Shown here piece by piece: positions 35,821-45,199 of a stretch of 54,867 nt of DNA (position 1 is the stretch's first letter; each line of letters begins with the position of its first letter). A program made the translations under genes and the position numbers. This DNA is from Bacilli bacterium (lineage in GTDB: Bacteria > Bacillota_I > Bacilli_A > RF39 > UBA660). The stretch lies in assembly GCA_028691955.1 (NCBI GenBank), contig JAQUYH010000009.1, forward strand, positions 1 to 54,867, given 5' to 3'. The notes beneath the pieces were generated by a model that made no database searches, was not told the DNA's origin, and saw only the letters and a list, made by a program, of their open reading frames with translations.

Positions 35821-36419
35821 ATGGCAGCTACTGTTACAGATTATTTAAACTGTATAGATATTTAGCAATTTACAAGAATGCTTGGTGGGAATGTTGTTAT
35901 TTATGAAGAAGGAAATCCAGTCGGATTTTATCCATTATCAACTGATAATTCAATAAAATTGTCATTGAAACAAAATGGATTACTTATTTATTTTATAGAA
36001 AAGCCAACAGAAGAAATGCAAATTATAGCGGTTAGACAAAACCCTTTAGCAATTTTATTAATTAATAATCCTATAGAAGAAGCCAAAAGAATAGCTGTTT
36101 CTATTTGTGGGTTATTAATTTATAGCTTATCTGATTTAGATGATTTTACTAGAGAAATAGCTATTGAAAATATGGCAGAATGGAAGCTTGGAATAATTCT
36201 GTTGCAAGTAAAAGATATAATGTTAGTAATACTAGTAATTATTTGTTTTTTAAATATAATGAAGTTATAGGTGGCGTTAGAGAAAGAGTTTTATCTAAAG
36301 CTCCCAATGCTTTAGATAAAGTTCAATTTGAAGAAATGATTAAAAGAGTTTGCCTATTGTTAGGTATTACTATGGAAGATTATAAATTTAAAAATAAAGT
36401 AATGTTTTTACAAAAATAG
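35821..36419 (+). pseudogene. DUF4116-like repeat protein, paralog 4, disrupted
   Basis: The reading frame opens at the ATG at 35821 (AAGGAG upstream) but hits TAG at 35863-35865 after 14 codons. The same frame continues with an intact core (SLKQNGLLIYFIEKPTEEMQIIAVRQNPLAILLINNP) up to about 36180. There the family C-terminal part is found in a different frame, ending RVCLLLGITMEDYK at 36419. An early nonsense codon plus a frameshift mark a recently decayed copy, since the core is still well preserved. A restart at 35878 could yield a truncated product. Confidence 0.8.
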
Positions 36420-36447
36420 ACATATATGAATAAATATGCCTATTTTT
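36413..36447 (+). terminator. Terminator of the repeat-protein cluster
   Basis: AAAATAG-a-CATAT pairs with ATATG-c-CTATTTT (36413-36425 with 36434-36446), one mismatch, followed by T residues. Confidence 0.7.
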
Positions 36448-36448
36448 A

Positions 36449-36478
36449 TTTACAATTATATTCAAAATCTGTTATACT
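36449..36478 (+). promoter_or_regulatory. Probable promoter of the capsule locus
   Basis: TTTACA (36449-36454) and TATACT (36473-36478) with an 18-base spacer lie directly after the terminator and before the first gene of the polysaccharide locus. Confidence 0.6.
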
Positions 36479-36500
36479 TAATAAGGAAATGGTGAAGGTA

Positions 36501-37118
36501 ATGAAGAATAATTTTGATAGATATATTTTACTTTTAATAATTGCTTTACTATTGTTTTTTTTAGGTGATTATGTTTTAAAGACTTTTAAATCAGAAAATG
36601 CTATAGCTCAAAATACGGAAGTAAAAGAAACTATTACTAATTATGGATATTCTTTAAGTAGTAATGATACAAATATATATAGTGATTATTTTAGTGAATT
36701 AAAAAATTTATTAAATGAAAATAATTTTAATGAAGAAGAGTATGCTGAATTAGTTGCCAAATTATTTGTTATTGATTTTTATACTTTAGATAATAAAATG
36801 AATAATAGTGATGTAGGTGGTTTAGAGTTTGTTTATTCAGATATTGTTTCTAATTTTAAACAAAAAGCAGAAGATACAATATATAAATACATTGAAAGTA
36901 ATATATATGGCAAAAGAGAACAAGAATTACCAATTGTAACTGATGTTAGTGTTGAAAGCATTAAAAATGTTATTTATAATTATGATGGCTTAACTGATAA
37001 GAATGCTTACGAAGTAGAAGTTAGTATTAGTTATTATGAAGATTTAGGCTATGATACAAGTCTTACTTTGTATTTTGTACATGAGGACAATAAATTAAGT
37101 TTAGTCGAAATGGGGTAG
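36501..37118 (+). CDS. Hypothetical exported protein with one membrane anchor
   Basis: A protein of 205 residues with one N-terminal helix (YILLLIIALLLFFLGDYVL) and an outward-facing acidic domain with a predicted alpha/beta C-terminal part (YEVEVSISYYEDLGYDTSLTLYFVHEDNKLSLVEMG), recalling small DUF-type lid or NTF2-like domains. No family is recognised. An earlier in-frame ATG at 36426 precedes the -10, so the start is the ATG at 36501, with GGTG 6 bases upstream. The capsule glycosyltransferase gene follows after 4 bases, so it belongs to that operon and may assist polymer export, but this is inference. Confidence 0.6.
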   Translation: MKNNFDRYILLLIIALLLFFLGDYVLKTFKSENAIAQNTEVKETITNYGYSLSSNDTNIYSDYFSELKNLLNENNFNEEEYAELVAKLFVIDFYTLDNKMNNSDVGGLEFVYSDIVSNFKQKAEDTIYKYIESNIYGKREQELPIVTDVSVESIKNVIYNYDGLTDKNAYEVEVSISYYEDLGYDTSLTLYFVHEDNKLSLVEMG

Positions 37119-37122
37119 AAAT

Positions 37123-38343
37123 ATGAAAATATTATTTATATCATCCGATTATCCAAGACCGGAAAAAGGCTCAAATATTTATACTGATTTAGCTCAAGAG
37201 CTTAATAATAGTAATCATGTTATTAAGGTGGTTGTTTCAGAAGAAAAAAAGAAGATTGATAAAACGGAACTTTTTGAAGAATATGGAGTTCCGGTTTTAA
37301 GGGTTAGAAGTGGTAATTTATATGAAGTAGGCTTTGTAGAAAAAACTTGGACTTTTTTAAATATTAGTAGACATTTAAAAAAAGGAATAAGAAAGTTTTT
37401 TTCGGGTGAAAGCTTTGATTTGATTTTATTTCAATCACCACCTGTTACTTTTAATAGATTAATTGCTTGGGCAATGAGAAAGTATAAGTGCAAATCTTAT
37501 TTAATGATGAAAGATATTTTTCCTCAAAATGGTGTTGATATTGGGCTATATTCAAAAATTAATCCAATATATTGGTACTTTAGGAGTCAAGAGAAAAAAC
37601 TTTATAAAACTAGTTCTTATATTGGATGCATGTCACAAGGGAATATTGATTATTTGCTTTCTCATAATAAGTATTTATCACCAGATAAAATGGAGCTTTT
37701 TCCAAATACGGTTAAAGTTGGAAGAATTCCAACTATAGATCCTCTGGAAAAAGAAAAAATAAGAGGAAAATATGGACTTAATAAAGATGATGTTGTAGCT
37801 ATATTTGGAGGTAACTTTGGTAAGCCTCAGGGTTTGGATTTTTTACTGAATATTTTAAATGAGTATAAATATTCAAAAAGAGTTAAGTTTATACTTATTG
37901 GTAGGGGAACAGAAAAAAATCGAATATTTGGTGAAATAAAGGAAAAAGGATATTCTAATGTTTATACTTTTGATTTTGTTCCAAGAAGTGATTATGAAAA
38001 GTTAACACTAACATGTGATATTGGCTTGATTTTTTTAGATAGTAGGTTTACTATTCCTAATTATCCATCTAAAACTTTATCTTATTTTGAAAGTTCATTA
38101 CCTATAATGGCAGCAATTGATTCTAATACTGATTATGGTAAAATGCTTGAGGTAAGTGAATCTGGATTTTGGGTAGAAAATGGAAATATAAAAGCGTTTA
38201 AGAATAAATTTGATAAATTAGTAAGTGATAAAAAGTTAAGAATTTTAATGGGAAAAAACGGAAGAAGTTATTATGAAAAGGAATGTAATGTTGAAAAATC
38301 CGTTAAAATAATAGAAAGTCATGAGGAGAAGAAAAATGTTTAA
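37123..38343 (+). CDS. GT4 glycosyltransferase (WbuB/fucosaminyltransferase-like)
   Basis: A 406-residue two-domain GT-B protein. The N-terminal domain begins MKILFISSDYPRPEKGSNIY and has FQSPPVTFNRLIAWAMRKYKCKSYLMMKDIFPQNGVDIG, a stretch characteristic of the WbuB/WcaI group. The C-terminal donor domain has FGGNFGKPQGLDFLL and IPNYPSKTLSYFESSLPIMAAID. Members next to fnlABC/capEFG often transfer N-acetyl-L-fucosamine, which fits the next three genes. It overlaps capE by 8 bases. The donor sugar is inferred from context. Confidence 0.85.
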   Translation: MKILFISSDYPRPEKGSNIYTDLAQELNNSNHVIKVVVSEEKKKIDKTELFEEYGVPVLRVRSGNLYEVGFVEKTWTFLNISRHLKKGIRKFFSGESFDLILFQSPPVTFNRLIAWAMRKYKCKSYLMMKDIFPQNGVDIGLYSKINPIYWYFRSQEKKLYKTSSYIGCMSQGNIDYLLSHNKYLSPDKMELFPNTVKVGRIPTIDPLEKEKIRGKYGLNKDDVVAIFGGNFGKPQGLDFLLNILNEYKYSKRVKFILIGRGTEKNRIFGEIKEKGYSNVYTFDFVPRSDYEKLTLTCDIGLIFLDSRFTIPNYPSKTLSYFESSLPIMAAIDSNTDYGKMLEVSESGFWVENGNIKAFKNKFDKLVSDKKLRILMGKNGRSYYEKECNVEKSVKIIESHEEKKNV

Positions 38344-39331
38344 GGATAAGGTTTTATTAATTACAGGAGGAACAGGGTCTTTTGGAAATGCTGTTTTGAA
38401 AAGATTTCTAGATTCTGATTTAAGTGAAATTAGAATATTCTCAAGAGATGAGAAAAAACAAGATGATATGAGAAAGAAATATAACAATCCTAAAATCAAA
38501 TTTTATATAGGTGATGTTAGAGATTACAATAGTATTGAAGATGCTATGGATGGAGTTGATTTTGTATTCCATGCGGCGGCTTTAAAGCAAGTACCATCAT
38601 GCGAGTTCTTTCCAATTGAAGCTGTTAAAACTAATGTATTAGGTACTAATAATGTGTTAGAAGCTGCTATTAATCATAAGGTTAAAAAGGTTATTGTACT
38701 TAGTACTGATAAAGCTGCATATCCAATTAATGCTATGGGTATGAGTAAGGCTATGATGGAGAAAGTGGCTGTAGCTAAAGGAAGAAATTTAGGTGATGGC
38801 TCTACTGTTATTTGTAGAACTAGATATGGTAATGTAATGGCTAGTCGTGGTTCTGTTATACCACTGTTCTGTGAGCAAATAGAAGATGGTAAGGATTTAA
38901 CTATTACTAATCCTGATATGACTAGATTTATGATGACTTTAGATGATGCTGTTGATTTAGTTATTTATGCTTTTCAGAATGGTGAGCAAGGAGATTTGTT
39001 TGTTCAAAAAGCGCCTGCTGCTACTATTGATGTTTTAGCTCAAGCTGTTAGAAATTTGAAGAAAAGTAATGTTGGAATCAAGAATATAGGAACTAGACAT
39101 GGTGAGAAATTATATGAGGTTTTAGTTACTAAAGAGGAAATGGTTAAGGCTATTGATTTAAAAGATTATTATAGAATTCCAGCTGATAATAGAGATTTAA
39201 ATTATGAGCAGTATGTTTCTAAAGGAAATGCTAAGTTAGATGAAATAGAGGAGTATAATTCTCATAATACTAAAAGACTTGATGTTAAAGGAATGGAAGA
39301 TTTATTAAAAAAATTAGATTTATTTAAGTAG
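38336..39331 (+). CDS. capE: UDP-GlcNAc 4,6-dehydratase/5-epimerase, CapE type
   Basis: This enzyme starts UDP-N-acetyl-L-fucosamine synthesis by converting UDP-GlcNAc to a 4-keto-6-deoxy intermediate with C5 epimerisation. It is an extended SDR with TGGTGSFG (10-17), FSRDEKKQDDMR, HAAALKQVPSCEFFP and LSTDKAAYPINAMGMSK (122-138). The usual catalytic Tyr of YxxxK is Met134 here with Lys138, the replacement that marks CapE/WbjB/FnlA enzymes, with Lys126 in STDK. The start is ATG at 38336 after GAGGAG, giving 331 residues; the upstream ATG at 38321 overlaps that site. capF follows after 7 bases. Confidence 0.93.
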   Translation: MFKDKVLLITGGTGSFGNAVLKRFLDSDLSEIRIFSRDEKKQDDMRKKYNNPKIKFYIGDVRDYNSIEDAMDGVDFVFHAAALKQVPSCEFFPIEAVKTNVLGTNNVLEAAINHKVKKVIVLSTDKAAYPINAMGMSKAMMEKVAVAKGRNLGDGSTVICRTRYGNVMASRGSVIPLFCEQIEDGKDLTITNPDMTRFMMTLDDAVDLVIYAFQNGEQGDLFVQKAPAATIDVLAQAVRNLKKSNVGIKNIGTRHGEKLYEVLVTKEEMVKAIDLKDYYRIPADNRDLNYEQYVSKGNAKLDEIEEYNSHNTKRLDVKGMEDLLKKLDLFK

Positions 39332-39338
39332 GTGAATT

Positions 39339-40439
39339 ATGAAGGTATTAGTAACTGGTTCAAATGGTTTTATTGGTAAAAATTTAGTTTCGCATTTAAA
39401 AGAAAAAGATTTATCTATTGTTACTTTTGATGTAGATGATGATTTTAGTAAGATTGAAAATAATATTAATGATATTGATTTTATTTTCCATTTGGCTGGT
39501 ATTAATAGGCCTACTAATGTAGAGGATTTTTATAAAGGTAATACTGATTTTACTAAGAGATTAGTTGATTTAGTAAAAGACAAAAGTATACCAATTTTAA
39601 TTACTTCTAGTATTCAAGCTGAAATTGATAATGATTATGGTAAAAGTAAGAAGTTGGCTGAAGATTATATTAAAGATAATTTAAATAATTTTTATATTTT
39701 TAGACTTCATAATGTGTTTGGTAAGTGGTGTAGGCCTAATTATAACTCTGTTATAGCGACTTTTTGCTACAACAGGGCAAATGATTTAGATATTGTTGTA
39801 AATGATCGTAGTGTGGAAATTAACTATATTTATGTTGATGATATTGTAGAAGAGTTTATTAATATTTTATATGGAGCTAAACCTAGTGAGATAATTGATG
39901 AGTATTGTTATATAAATCCTAGATATAATGTTTCTTTAGGCTTTATAGTTGATAAGTTGGAAGAGTTTAAGAAGTGTGACAGTTCTATATTGGTTCCTGC
40001 TACAGGAAATGATTTTGTTAAGAAATTATATTCAACTTATGTAAGCTATTTATCTAAAGAAAAGCTAGCCGTTTCGCTTGATAAAAAAACGGATGAGCGG
40101 GGATCATTTGTTGAGTTAGTTAGAACTAATACTAATGGGCAATTTTCTCTTTCTTATAGCAAGCCTGGTATTGTAAGAGGTAATCATTATCACCATACTA
40201 AATTGGAAAGATTTATTGTTGTAAAAGGAAAAGCAAGAATAAATTTCTCTAGTATCATAAATGATGATAAGTATTCTATTGTAGTAGATGAAGATGATAT
40301 TAAAGCTGTTACTATTCCTGTAGGATATACTCATAATATTGAAAATATTGGCGATGATGAAATGATTTTAGCTATTTGGTGCAATGAGTTATTTGATGCT
40401 GATCATCCAGATACATATTTTAAGAAAGTAGGGGAATAA
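39339..40439 (+). CDS. capF: CapF-type bifunctional reductase/epimerase
   Basis: CapF (FnlB/WbjC) carries out the second step to UDP-N-acetyl-L-fucosamine: epimerisation by a C-terminal cupin domain and NADPH reduction by an N-terminal SDR domain. The SDR part (1 to about 245) has VTGSNGFIGKN and a FHLAGINRP segment. The cupin (about 250-366) has DERGSFVELVRT, SYSKPGIVRGNHYHHTKLERF with the metal-ligand histidines, and VGYTHNIENIGD. The 366 residues are the family length. It overlaps capG by one base. Confidence 0.93.
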   Translation: MKVLVTGSNGFIGKNLVSHLKEKDLSIVTFDVDDDFSKIENNINDIDFIFHLAGINRPTNVEDFYKGNTDFTKRLVDLVKDKSIPILITSSIQAEIDNDYGKSKKLAEDYIKDNLNNFYIFRLHNVFGKWCRPNYNSVIATFCYNRANDLDIVVNDRSVEINYIYVDDIVEEFINILYGAKPSEIIDEYCYINPRYNVSLGFIVDKLEEFKKCDSSILVPATGNDFVKKLYSTYVSYLSKEKLAVSLDKKTDERGSFVELVRTNTNGQFSLSYSKPGIVRGNHYHHTKLERFIVVKGKARINFSSIINDDKYSIVVDEDDIKAVTIPVGYTHNIENIGDDEMILAIWCNELFDADHPDTYFKKVGE

Positions 40440-41557
40440 TGGATAAGTTAAAAGTTATGGTTGTTGTTGGAACAAGGCCTGAAATTATAAGACTTTCTGC
40501 TGTTATTAAAGCAATTGACAAATATTTTAATTTAGTTTTGGTTCATACTGGACAAAATTATGATTATACTTTAAATCAAATATTTTTTGATGAGTTTGGT
40601 TTAAGAAAACCTGATTATTATTTGGATTCTCCAGGTAAGCATTTAGGTGAAACGGTAGGAAATATTATTTCTAAAAGTTATGAAGTTATTTCAGAAGTAA
40701 AGCCTGATGCTCTATTAGTCTTGGGAGACACCAATAGTTGCTTAGCTGCTTATTCTGCTAAGAGATTAAAGGTACCGATCTTTCATATGGAAGCTGGTAA
40801 TAGATGTTTTGATTTTAATGTCCCAGAAGAAATTAATAGAAGAATAGTTGATCATATAAGTGATATTAATATGGCTTATACAGAAAATGCTAGAAGATAT
40901 TTAATTAACGAAGGAATTAAGAATGATTTCTTATATGTAACTGGTTCTCCTATGAAGGAAGTACTTTATTCTAATATGAAGTCTATTGATTCATCTGATG
41001 TATTAAAGAGACTTGATTTAAAAGAAAAAGATTATTTTGTAGTAAGTGCTCATAGGGAAGAGAATATTGATATAGATGCTCATTTTATGAGTTTAGTTGA
41101 TAGTTTAAATAAGGTAGCTTCAAAATATAAGAAAAAGATTATTTTTTCTACTCATCCTAGAACTTTAAAAAGAATTAAAGAGAAGAATATTAAGTTTAAT
41201 GATTTAATTGTTAATTTAGAACCTTTAGGATTCTTCGATTATGTTTGTTTGCAAAAACATGCTTATTGTGTTTTGTCTGATAGTGGAACTATTCCTGAAG
41301 AATCAGCTATTTTAAATTTTCCTGGTGTTTCTTTAAGAACTAGTACCGAAAGACCTGAAGCACTTGATGCTGGAAGTATTGTACTTGGTGGGATTAATGA
41401 AAAGGATATTATTAATTCTATAGAACTTGCTGTTGCTTCTTATGTTGAGGGTAGAGAAAATCCTGTAAAGGATTATCGTGATGATGTTTCTTTAAAGGTT
41501 GTCAAAATTATTCAAAGTTATTATAATATTGTTAATGAAAGAGTTTGGAAGAAATGA
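40439..41557 (+). CDS. capG: CapG-type UDP-sugar 2-epimerase
   Basis: CapG (FnlC/WbjD) is a WecB-family 2-epimerase that makes UDP-N-acetyl-L-fucosamine in the third step. Motifs include VVVGTRPEIIRLSAVIKA, HTGQNYD, LGDTNSCLAAYSAKR, FHMEAGNRCFDFNVPEEINRRIVDH, SAHREENID and SDSGTIPEES. AGNRCFDFNVPEE distinguishes it from WecB proper (AGLRT). The 372 residues are complete. The start overlaps the capF stop, and the stop overlaps the next start (ATGA), so this is a tightly coupled operon. Confidence 0.93.
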   Translation: MDKLKVMVVVGTRPEIIRLSAVIKAIDKYFNLVLVHTGQNYDYTLNQIFFDEFGLRKPDYYLDSPGKHLGETVGNIISKSYEVISEVKPDALLVLGDTNSCLAAYSAKRLKVPIFHMEAGNRCFDFNVPEEINRRIVDHISDINMAYTENARRYLINEGIKNDFLYVTGSPMKEVLYSNMKSIDSSDVLKRLDLKEKDYFVVSAHREENIDIDAHFMSLVDSLNKVASKYKKKIIFSTHPRTLKRIKEKNIKFNDLIVNLEPLGFFDYVCLQKHAYCVLSDSGTIPEESAILNFPGVSLRTSTERPEALDAGSIVLGGINEKDIINSIELAVASYVEGRENPVKDYRDDVSLKVVKIIQSYYNIVNERVWKK

Positions 41558-42747
41558 AGAAGAAATTAGTTCAAATTAATGTTGTATGTAATGGCTCTAC
41601 TGGGAGAATAATGTGCGATATAGCTAAAAAGGCTACAGAAGAAGGCTTTGAAGCATATTGTTTTTATGGTAGAGGAAATCCAAATAAAGATGTAAATTGT
41701 ATAAAAATAGGCAATAAATTAAGTGTTTATTACCATGTTTTTTTGACTAGATTATTTAATTTACATGGACATGGATCTTATTTCGCAACTAAAAAAATGA
41801 TAAAACAAATAAAAAATATAGATCCAGATGTTATTCATTTACATAATATACATGGTTATTATTTGAATTTCAAAGTTTTATTTAAATATTTAAAAAGTGA
41901 TTACAAGGGTAAAATTATTTGGACTTTACATGATTGCTGGGCTTTTACTGGGCATTGTGCACATTTTACAGTAGCAAAATGTAACAAGTGGAAAAACTGT
42001 TGTGGTAATTGTCCCCAAATTAAATCATATCCTAAAAGTTTGTTTATTGATAATTCTAAAAAACAGTTTTTATTAAAGAAAGAAATGTTTTCAAATATAG
42101 AAAACTTGATAATTGTAACACCATCAAATTGGTTGAAAAGTTTGGTTGAAAAATCTTTTTTAGGAGAATATGAAATAAAAGTTATAAATAATGGTATAGA
42201 TACAAATATATTTAAACCAACTTATGATGAAAGGATATATGATAAATACAATATTCCAAAAGGTCAAAAAATAATATTAGGAGTAGCTAATAATTGGTAT
42301 AATAAAGGGTTAAATTACTTTCTCAATTTAAATAATGTTTTATCTTCGGAATATACTATAGTTTTAGTTGGCGTAAATAATAAACAATTAGATGAATTAC
42401 CTAAAAATATAGTTGGAGTTATAAGAACAGATAACATTAATGATTTAGTAAATATTTATTCTATTTCTACTGTATTATTTAATCCATCACATGAGGAAAC
42501 TTTTTCAAAAGTTACTATTGAAGCAAAATATTGTGGCACCTCTGTTATAGTTTTTGACACAACCGCGCCAAAAGAAATAATAGATAAAACAGATTGCTTA
42601 ATAAAGAATGCTTTAAACAAAACTGAAAATGAAATTTCTAAAGAAGTATTTGAATACATTTCTAAAAATTTGAAGGAACCAATTATTAATAACAAAAAAT
42701 ATGATAAAGATATAATGATATCAAATCATTTATTATTATATAAATAG
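41554..42747 (+). CDS. GT4 glycosyltransferase, capsule variable region
   Basis: A GT-B protein of 397 residues. The N-terminal part has KLVQINVVCNGSTGRIMCDIA and HNIHGYYLNFKVLFKYL, then TLHDCWAFTGHCAHFTVAKCNKWKNCCGNCPQ, a cysteine-rich loop common in WcaC/WcaL-like colanic-acid transferases. The donor domain ends with NPSHEETFSKVTIEAKYCGTSVI. The ATG at 41554 overlaps the capG stop as ATGA and follows GGAAG. From this gene onward codon use changes: 8 of its 11 proline codons are CCA, against 7 of 8 CCT in sufS. This suggests a separate origin for the serotype-like segment. Confidence 0.85.
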   Translation: MKKKLVQINVVCNGSTGRIMCDIAKKATEEGFEAYCFYGRGNPNKDVNCIKIGNKLSVYYHVFLTRLFNLHGHGSYFATKKMIKQIKNIDPDVIHLHNIHGYYLNFKVLFKYLKSDYKGKIIWTLHDCWAFTGHCAHFTVAKCNKWKNCCGNCPQIKSYPKSLFIDNSKKQFLLKKEMFSNIENLIIVTPSNWLKSLVEKSFLGEYEIKVINNGIDTNIFKPTYDERIYDKYNIPKGQKIILGVANNWYNKGLNYFLNLNNVLSSEYTIVLVGVNNKQLDELPKNIVGVIRTDNINDLVNIYSISTVLFNPSHEETFSKVTIEAKYCGTSVIVFDTTAPKEIIDKTDCLIKNALNKTENEISKEVFEYISKNLKEPIINNKKYDKDIMISNHLLLYK

Positions 42748-42757
42748 GAGGAATATT

Positions 42758-45199
42758 ATGAGCATATTTTATATTTCAACAGTTTGTTCAAATAAAAAAT
42801 ACAAGGAACTTTGTGATCTTAATAATGAAATAATATATCCTTCAAATCAAAAATTTCATTCAGCAATTTTGAGAGGTTTAATAGAAAACAATTGTAATAC
42901 TATAGTTTTTTCTGGATTGCCAACTTCAACAAAGAAAACAAAAAAAAGATTATTTACGTTTCAAAAAGAGGAAGAAAAAAACGTCAAATATTATTATCCG
43001 TTTTTTCTTAATTTGAAAATTTTGAAAAAGATTTTAGTTATATTACAATTTATTTTTATTTTTATATTTTGGCTTTTTAAAAATGTTAGAAATGAAAAAA
43101 GTGTATTAATAGATTCTGCCTATATATCAATTTCTCCAGTGGCAATTTTCTTGGCAAATGTTTTTAATATTAAAATAGGAACTATTGTTGCAGATATATA
43201 CGACTATACTTCATCTAAAGTATTACCAAAATCAAAAAGAAATCCAATAAAAAAAATTTCTTGTAAAATTTCAAATTATTGTTGGAAAAATTATGACTTT
43301 TTTGTCCTTTTGACAGAAGAAATGAACAAAATAGTTAATATAAATAATAAGCCTTATATTATTATGGAAGGCATAATTGATTTAAATAAAATATTAGATA
43401 ATAAAAAGAAATCATTAAATAAAGAAATGATTTTTATGTATGCCGGTGGTTTAAAGGAAAAATATGGTTTAAAAACTTTTATTGAAGCTTTTAACAAAAT
43501 AGAAAACAATAAAGCAAAGTTATGGATATTTGGATTTGGTGAACTTGAATCATATATTAGATTATTAAAAAATAAAAATATAATTTATTATGGTTCTGTA
43601 ACTAATGAAGAAGTATTAAAGATGGAAAAAAAGGCTGATATTCTTGTAAATCCTAGATTTACAAATGAGGAATACACTAAGTATTCATTTCCTTCAAAAA
43701 CAATTGAATATATGGCATCAGGTACTCCCGTTTTAACTACAAAATTGACTGGTATTCCAAAAGAATATGATGATTTTTTGTATTACTTTAATGAAGAAAC
43801 AGTTGATGGCTTTTATAATAAAATTTTAGAAATTTTAAACATTTCTAAAGATAAATTATTTGAAAAAGGAAAAAAAGCAAAAGAATTTGTTTTAAATAAA
43901 AAAAATAGCATTACTCAAACAAAAAAAATAGTTAATATATTAAAGGAAGATAATCAAAATAATAAATCTTTATTTTTATTTCAAGCCTTTTCTTTAATGA
44001 TTATTTCATTTATAACAATTGTTCCGAACAGTTCAAACAAATATATATTTTTCTTTTCTTTTATACTTTGGCTATTATCTACTTATTTTATGGATAAAAA
44101 ATTTTTTATAAATTTCTTTTCTTTTAAAAACATTCCATTTATAATGATTATTATATGGATTATTTCTTATTGTATATATTGGATAATTGGAAGAGCAGAT
44201 TTATTATGCCTTTATTTTACAACTTATGTAAGGATCATAATTACGATTCTTATAGGACTTTATCATTTGAAAAAAAGTGATAAAAGGATTATTCATTTTA
44301 TTGTGGTTTTTTCAGGTTTTTTAATTTTAATTATTAATTTGTACACAATATATTGTAATATAAATTACTATAATTTATCTAGAATTTTATCTACTGGAAC
44401 TGATATAGGCATGAATTTATACGGAATAGCAAGTTATTCTTATATTTACGGATTAGTTTTTTTACAAATTCCTTTAATATATTTATTTTTTAAAGGACCT
44501 TCAAAACACAAATATTTTTATTTTGCTTTAATATTATCCTCAATTGTCACAATATTAGTAACAGAGTTTTTAATTGGAATTATATTATTGGTATTAGGGG
44601 TTATTATGTATATATTTAAGATATACAATATAAAGAGACTTTTATTATTTTTGTTTTTTGGAATTATATTACTACTATTATTGATAAATCCTCTGTCAAG
44701 TTTGTGTGAAAATCTTTCAAAAAATATAAATAGTTATAATATTAGTATGCGTTTAAATGATATATATTTATTATTGAATAATCGTATTGACGAAACAACA
44801 GATATAAAGGCTAGATTTGAGGTTTATGATATATCTATTGATTCTTTTAAATCAAGTCCAATAGTAGGAGTTGGATTTAAAGGTGATGAAAAATTTATTA
44901 TAAATGTAGGGAAGCATTCAACAGGACTGGATGAATTGGCAAAATTTGGTATTATAGGAGGAATAATTTTATATTCCTTATTTATAATTTTAATAAAAAA
45001 TTTGATTTCTTGTATTAATAGTAAGGAAATAAAAAATATTTTGTTTATATCGTGTTTCTTGTTTTTGATTTTTTCTTTTATAAATAACTCTTTATTTGCT
45101 ACTATTATATTTTTTACATTTTTACTAATTCCTTTTGTTTTAAAAAGTTTTGAATTATTATATGAGGAGGACAAAAATGAAAATAGTTTGGATAGTTAA
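42758..45199 (+). CDS. Fusion of a GT4 glycosyltransferase with a Wzy-like O-antigen polymerase
   Basis: One uninterrupted frame of 813 residues. Residues 1 to about 395 form a GT4-type transferase (MIFMYAGGLKEKYGLKTFIEAFN, IFGFGELESYI, VNPRFTNEEYTKYSFPSKTIEYMASGTPVLTT). From about 405 to 800 there are ten or so membrane helices with a large outer loop containing RFEVYDISIDSFKSSPIVGVGF...GKHSTGLDELAKFGIIGG, the typical Wzy/O-antigen-ligase pattern. These two activities are usually separate proteins. AGGAGGA precedes the ATG. The next gene overlaps the 3' end by 23 bases. No other polymerase is in the locus, so this is probably the capsule repeat-unit polymerase. Confidence 0.82.
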   Translation: MSIFYISTVCSNKKYKELCDLNNEIIYPSNQKFHSAILRGLIENNCNTIVFSGLPTSTKKTKKRLFTFQKEEEKNVKYYYPFFLNLKILKKILVILQFIFIFIFWLFKNVRNEKSVLIDSAYISISPVAIFLANVFNIKIGTIVADIYDYTSSKVLPKSKRNPIKKISCKISNYCWKNYDFFVLLTEEMNKIVNINNKPYIIMEGIIDLNKILDNKKKSLNKEMIFMYAGGLKEKYGLKTFIEAFNKIENNKAKLWIFGFGELESYIRLLKNKNIIYYGSVTNEEVLKMEKKADILVNPRFTNEEYTKYSFPSKTIEYMASGTPVLTTKLTGIPKEYDDFLYYFNEETVDGFYNKILEILNISKDKLFEKGKKAKEFVLNKKNSITQTKKIVNILKEDNQNNKSLFLFQAFSLMIISFITIVPNSSNKYIFFFSFILWLLSTYFMDKKFFINFFSFKNIPFIMIIIWIISYCIYWIIGRADLLCLYFTTYVRIIITILIGLYHLKKSDKRIIHFIVVFSGFLILIINLYTIYCNINYYNLSRILSTGTDIGMNLYGIASYSYIYGLVFLQIPLIYLFFKGPSKHKYFYFALILSSIVTILVTEFLIGIILLVLGVIMYIFKIYNIKRLLLFLFFGIILLLLLINPLSSLCENLSKNINSYNISMRLNDIYLLLNNRIDETTDIKARFEVYDISIDSFKSSPIVGVGFKGDEKFIINVGKHSTGLDELAKFGIIGGIILYSLFIILIKNLISCINSKEIKNILFISCFLFLIFSFINNSLFATIIFFTFLLIPFVLKSFELLYEEDKNENSLDS

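Noticed and set aside
35863-35865. Recoded TAG codon
   Set aside because: A second lesion in the same gene and normal use of TAG as stop in neighbours (for example pheT) favour a pseudogene.
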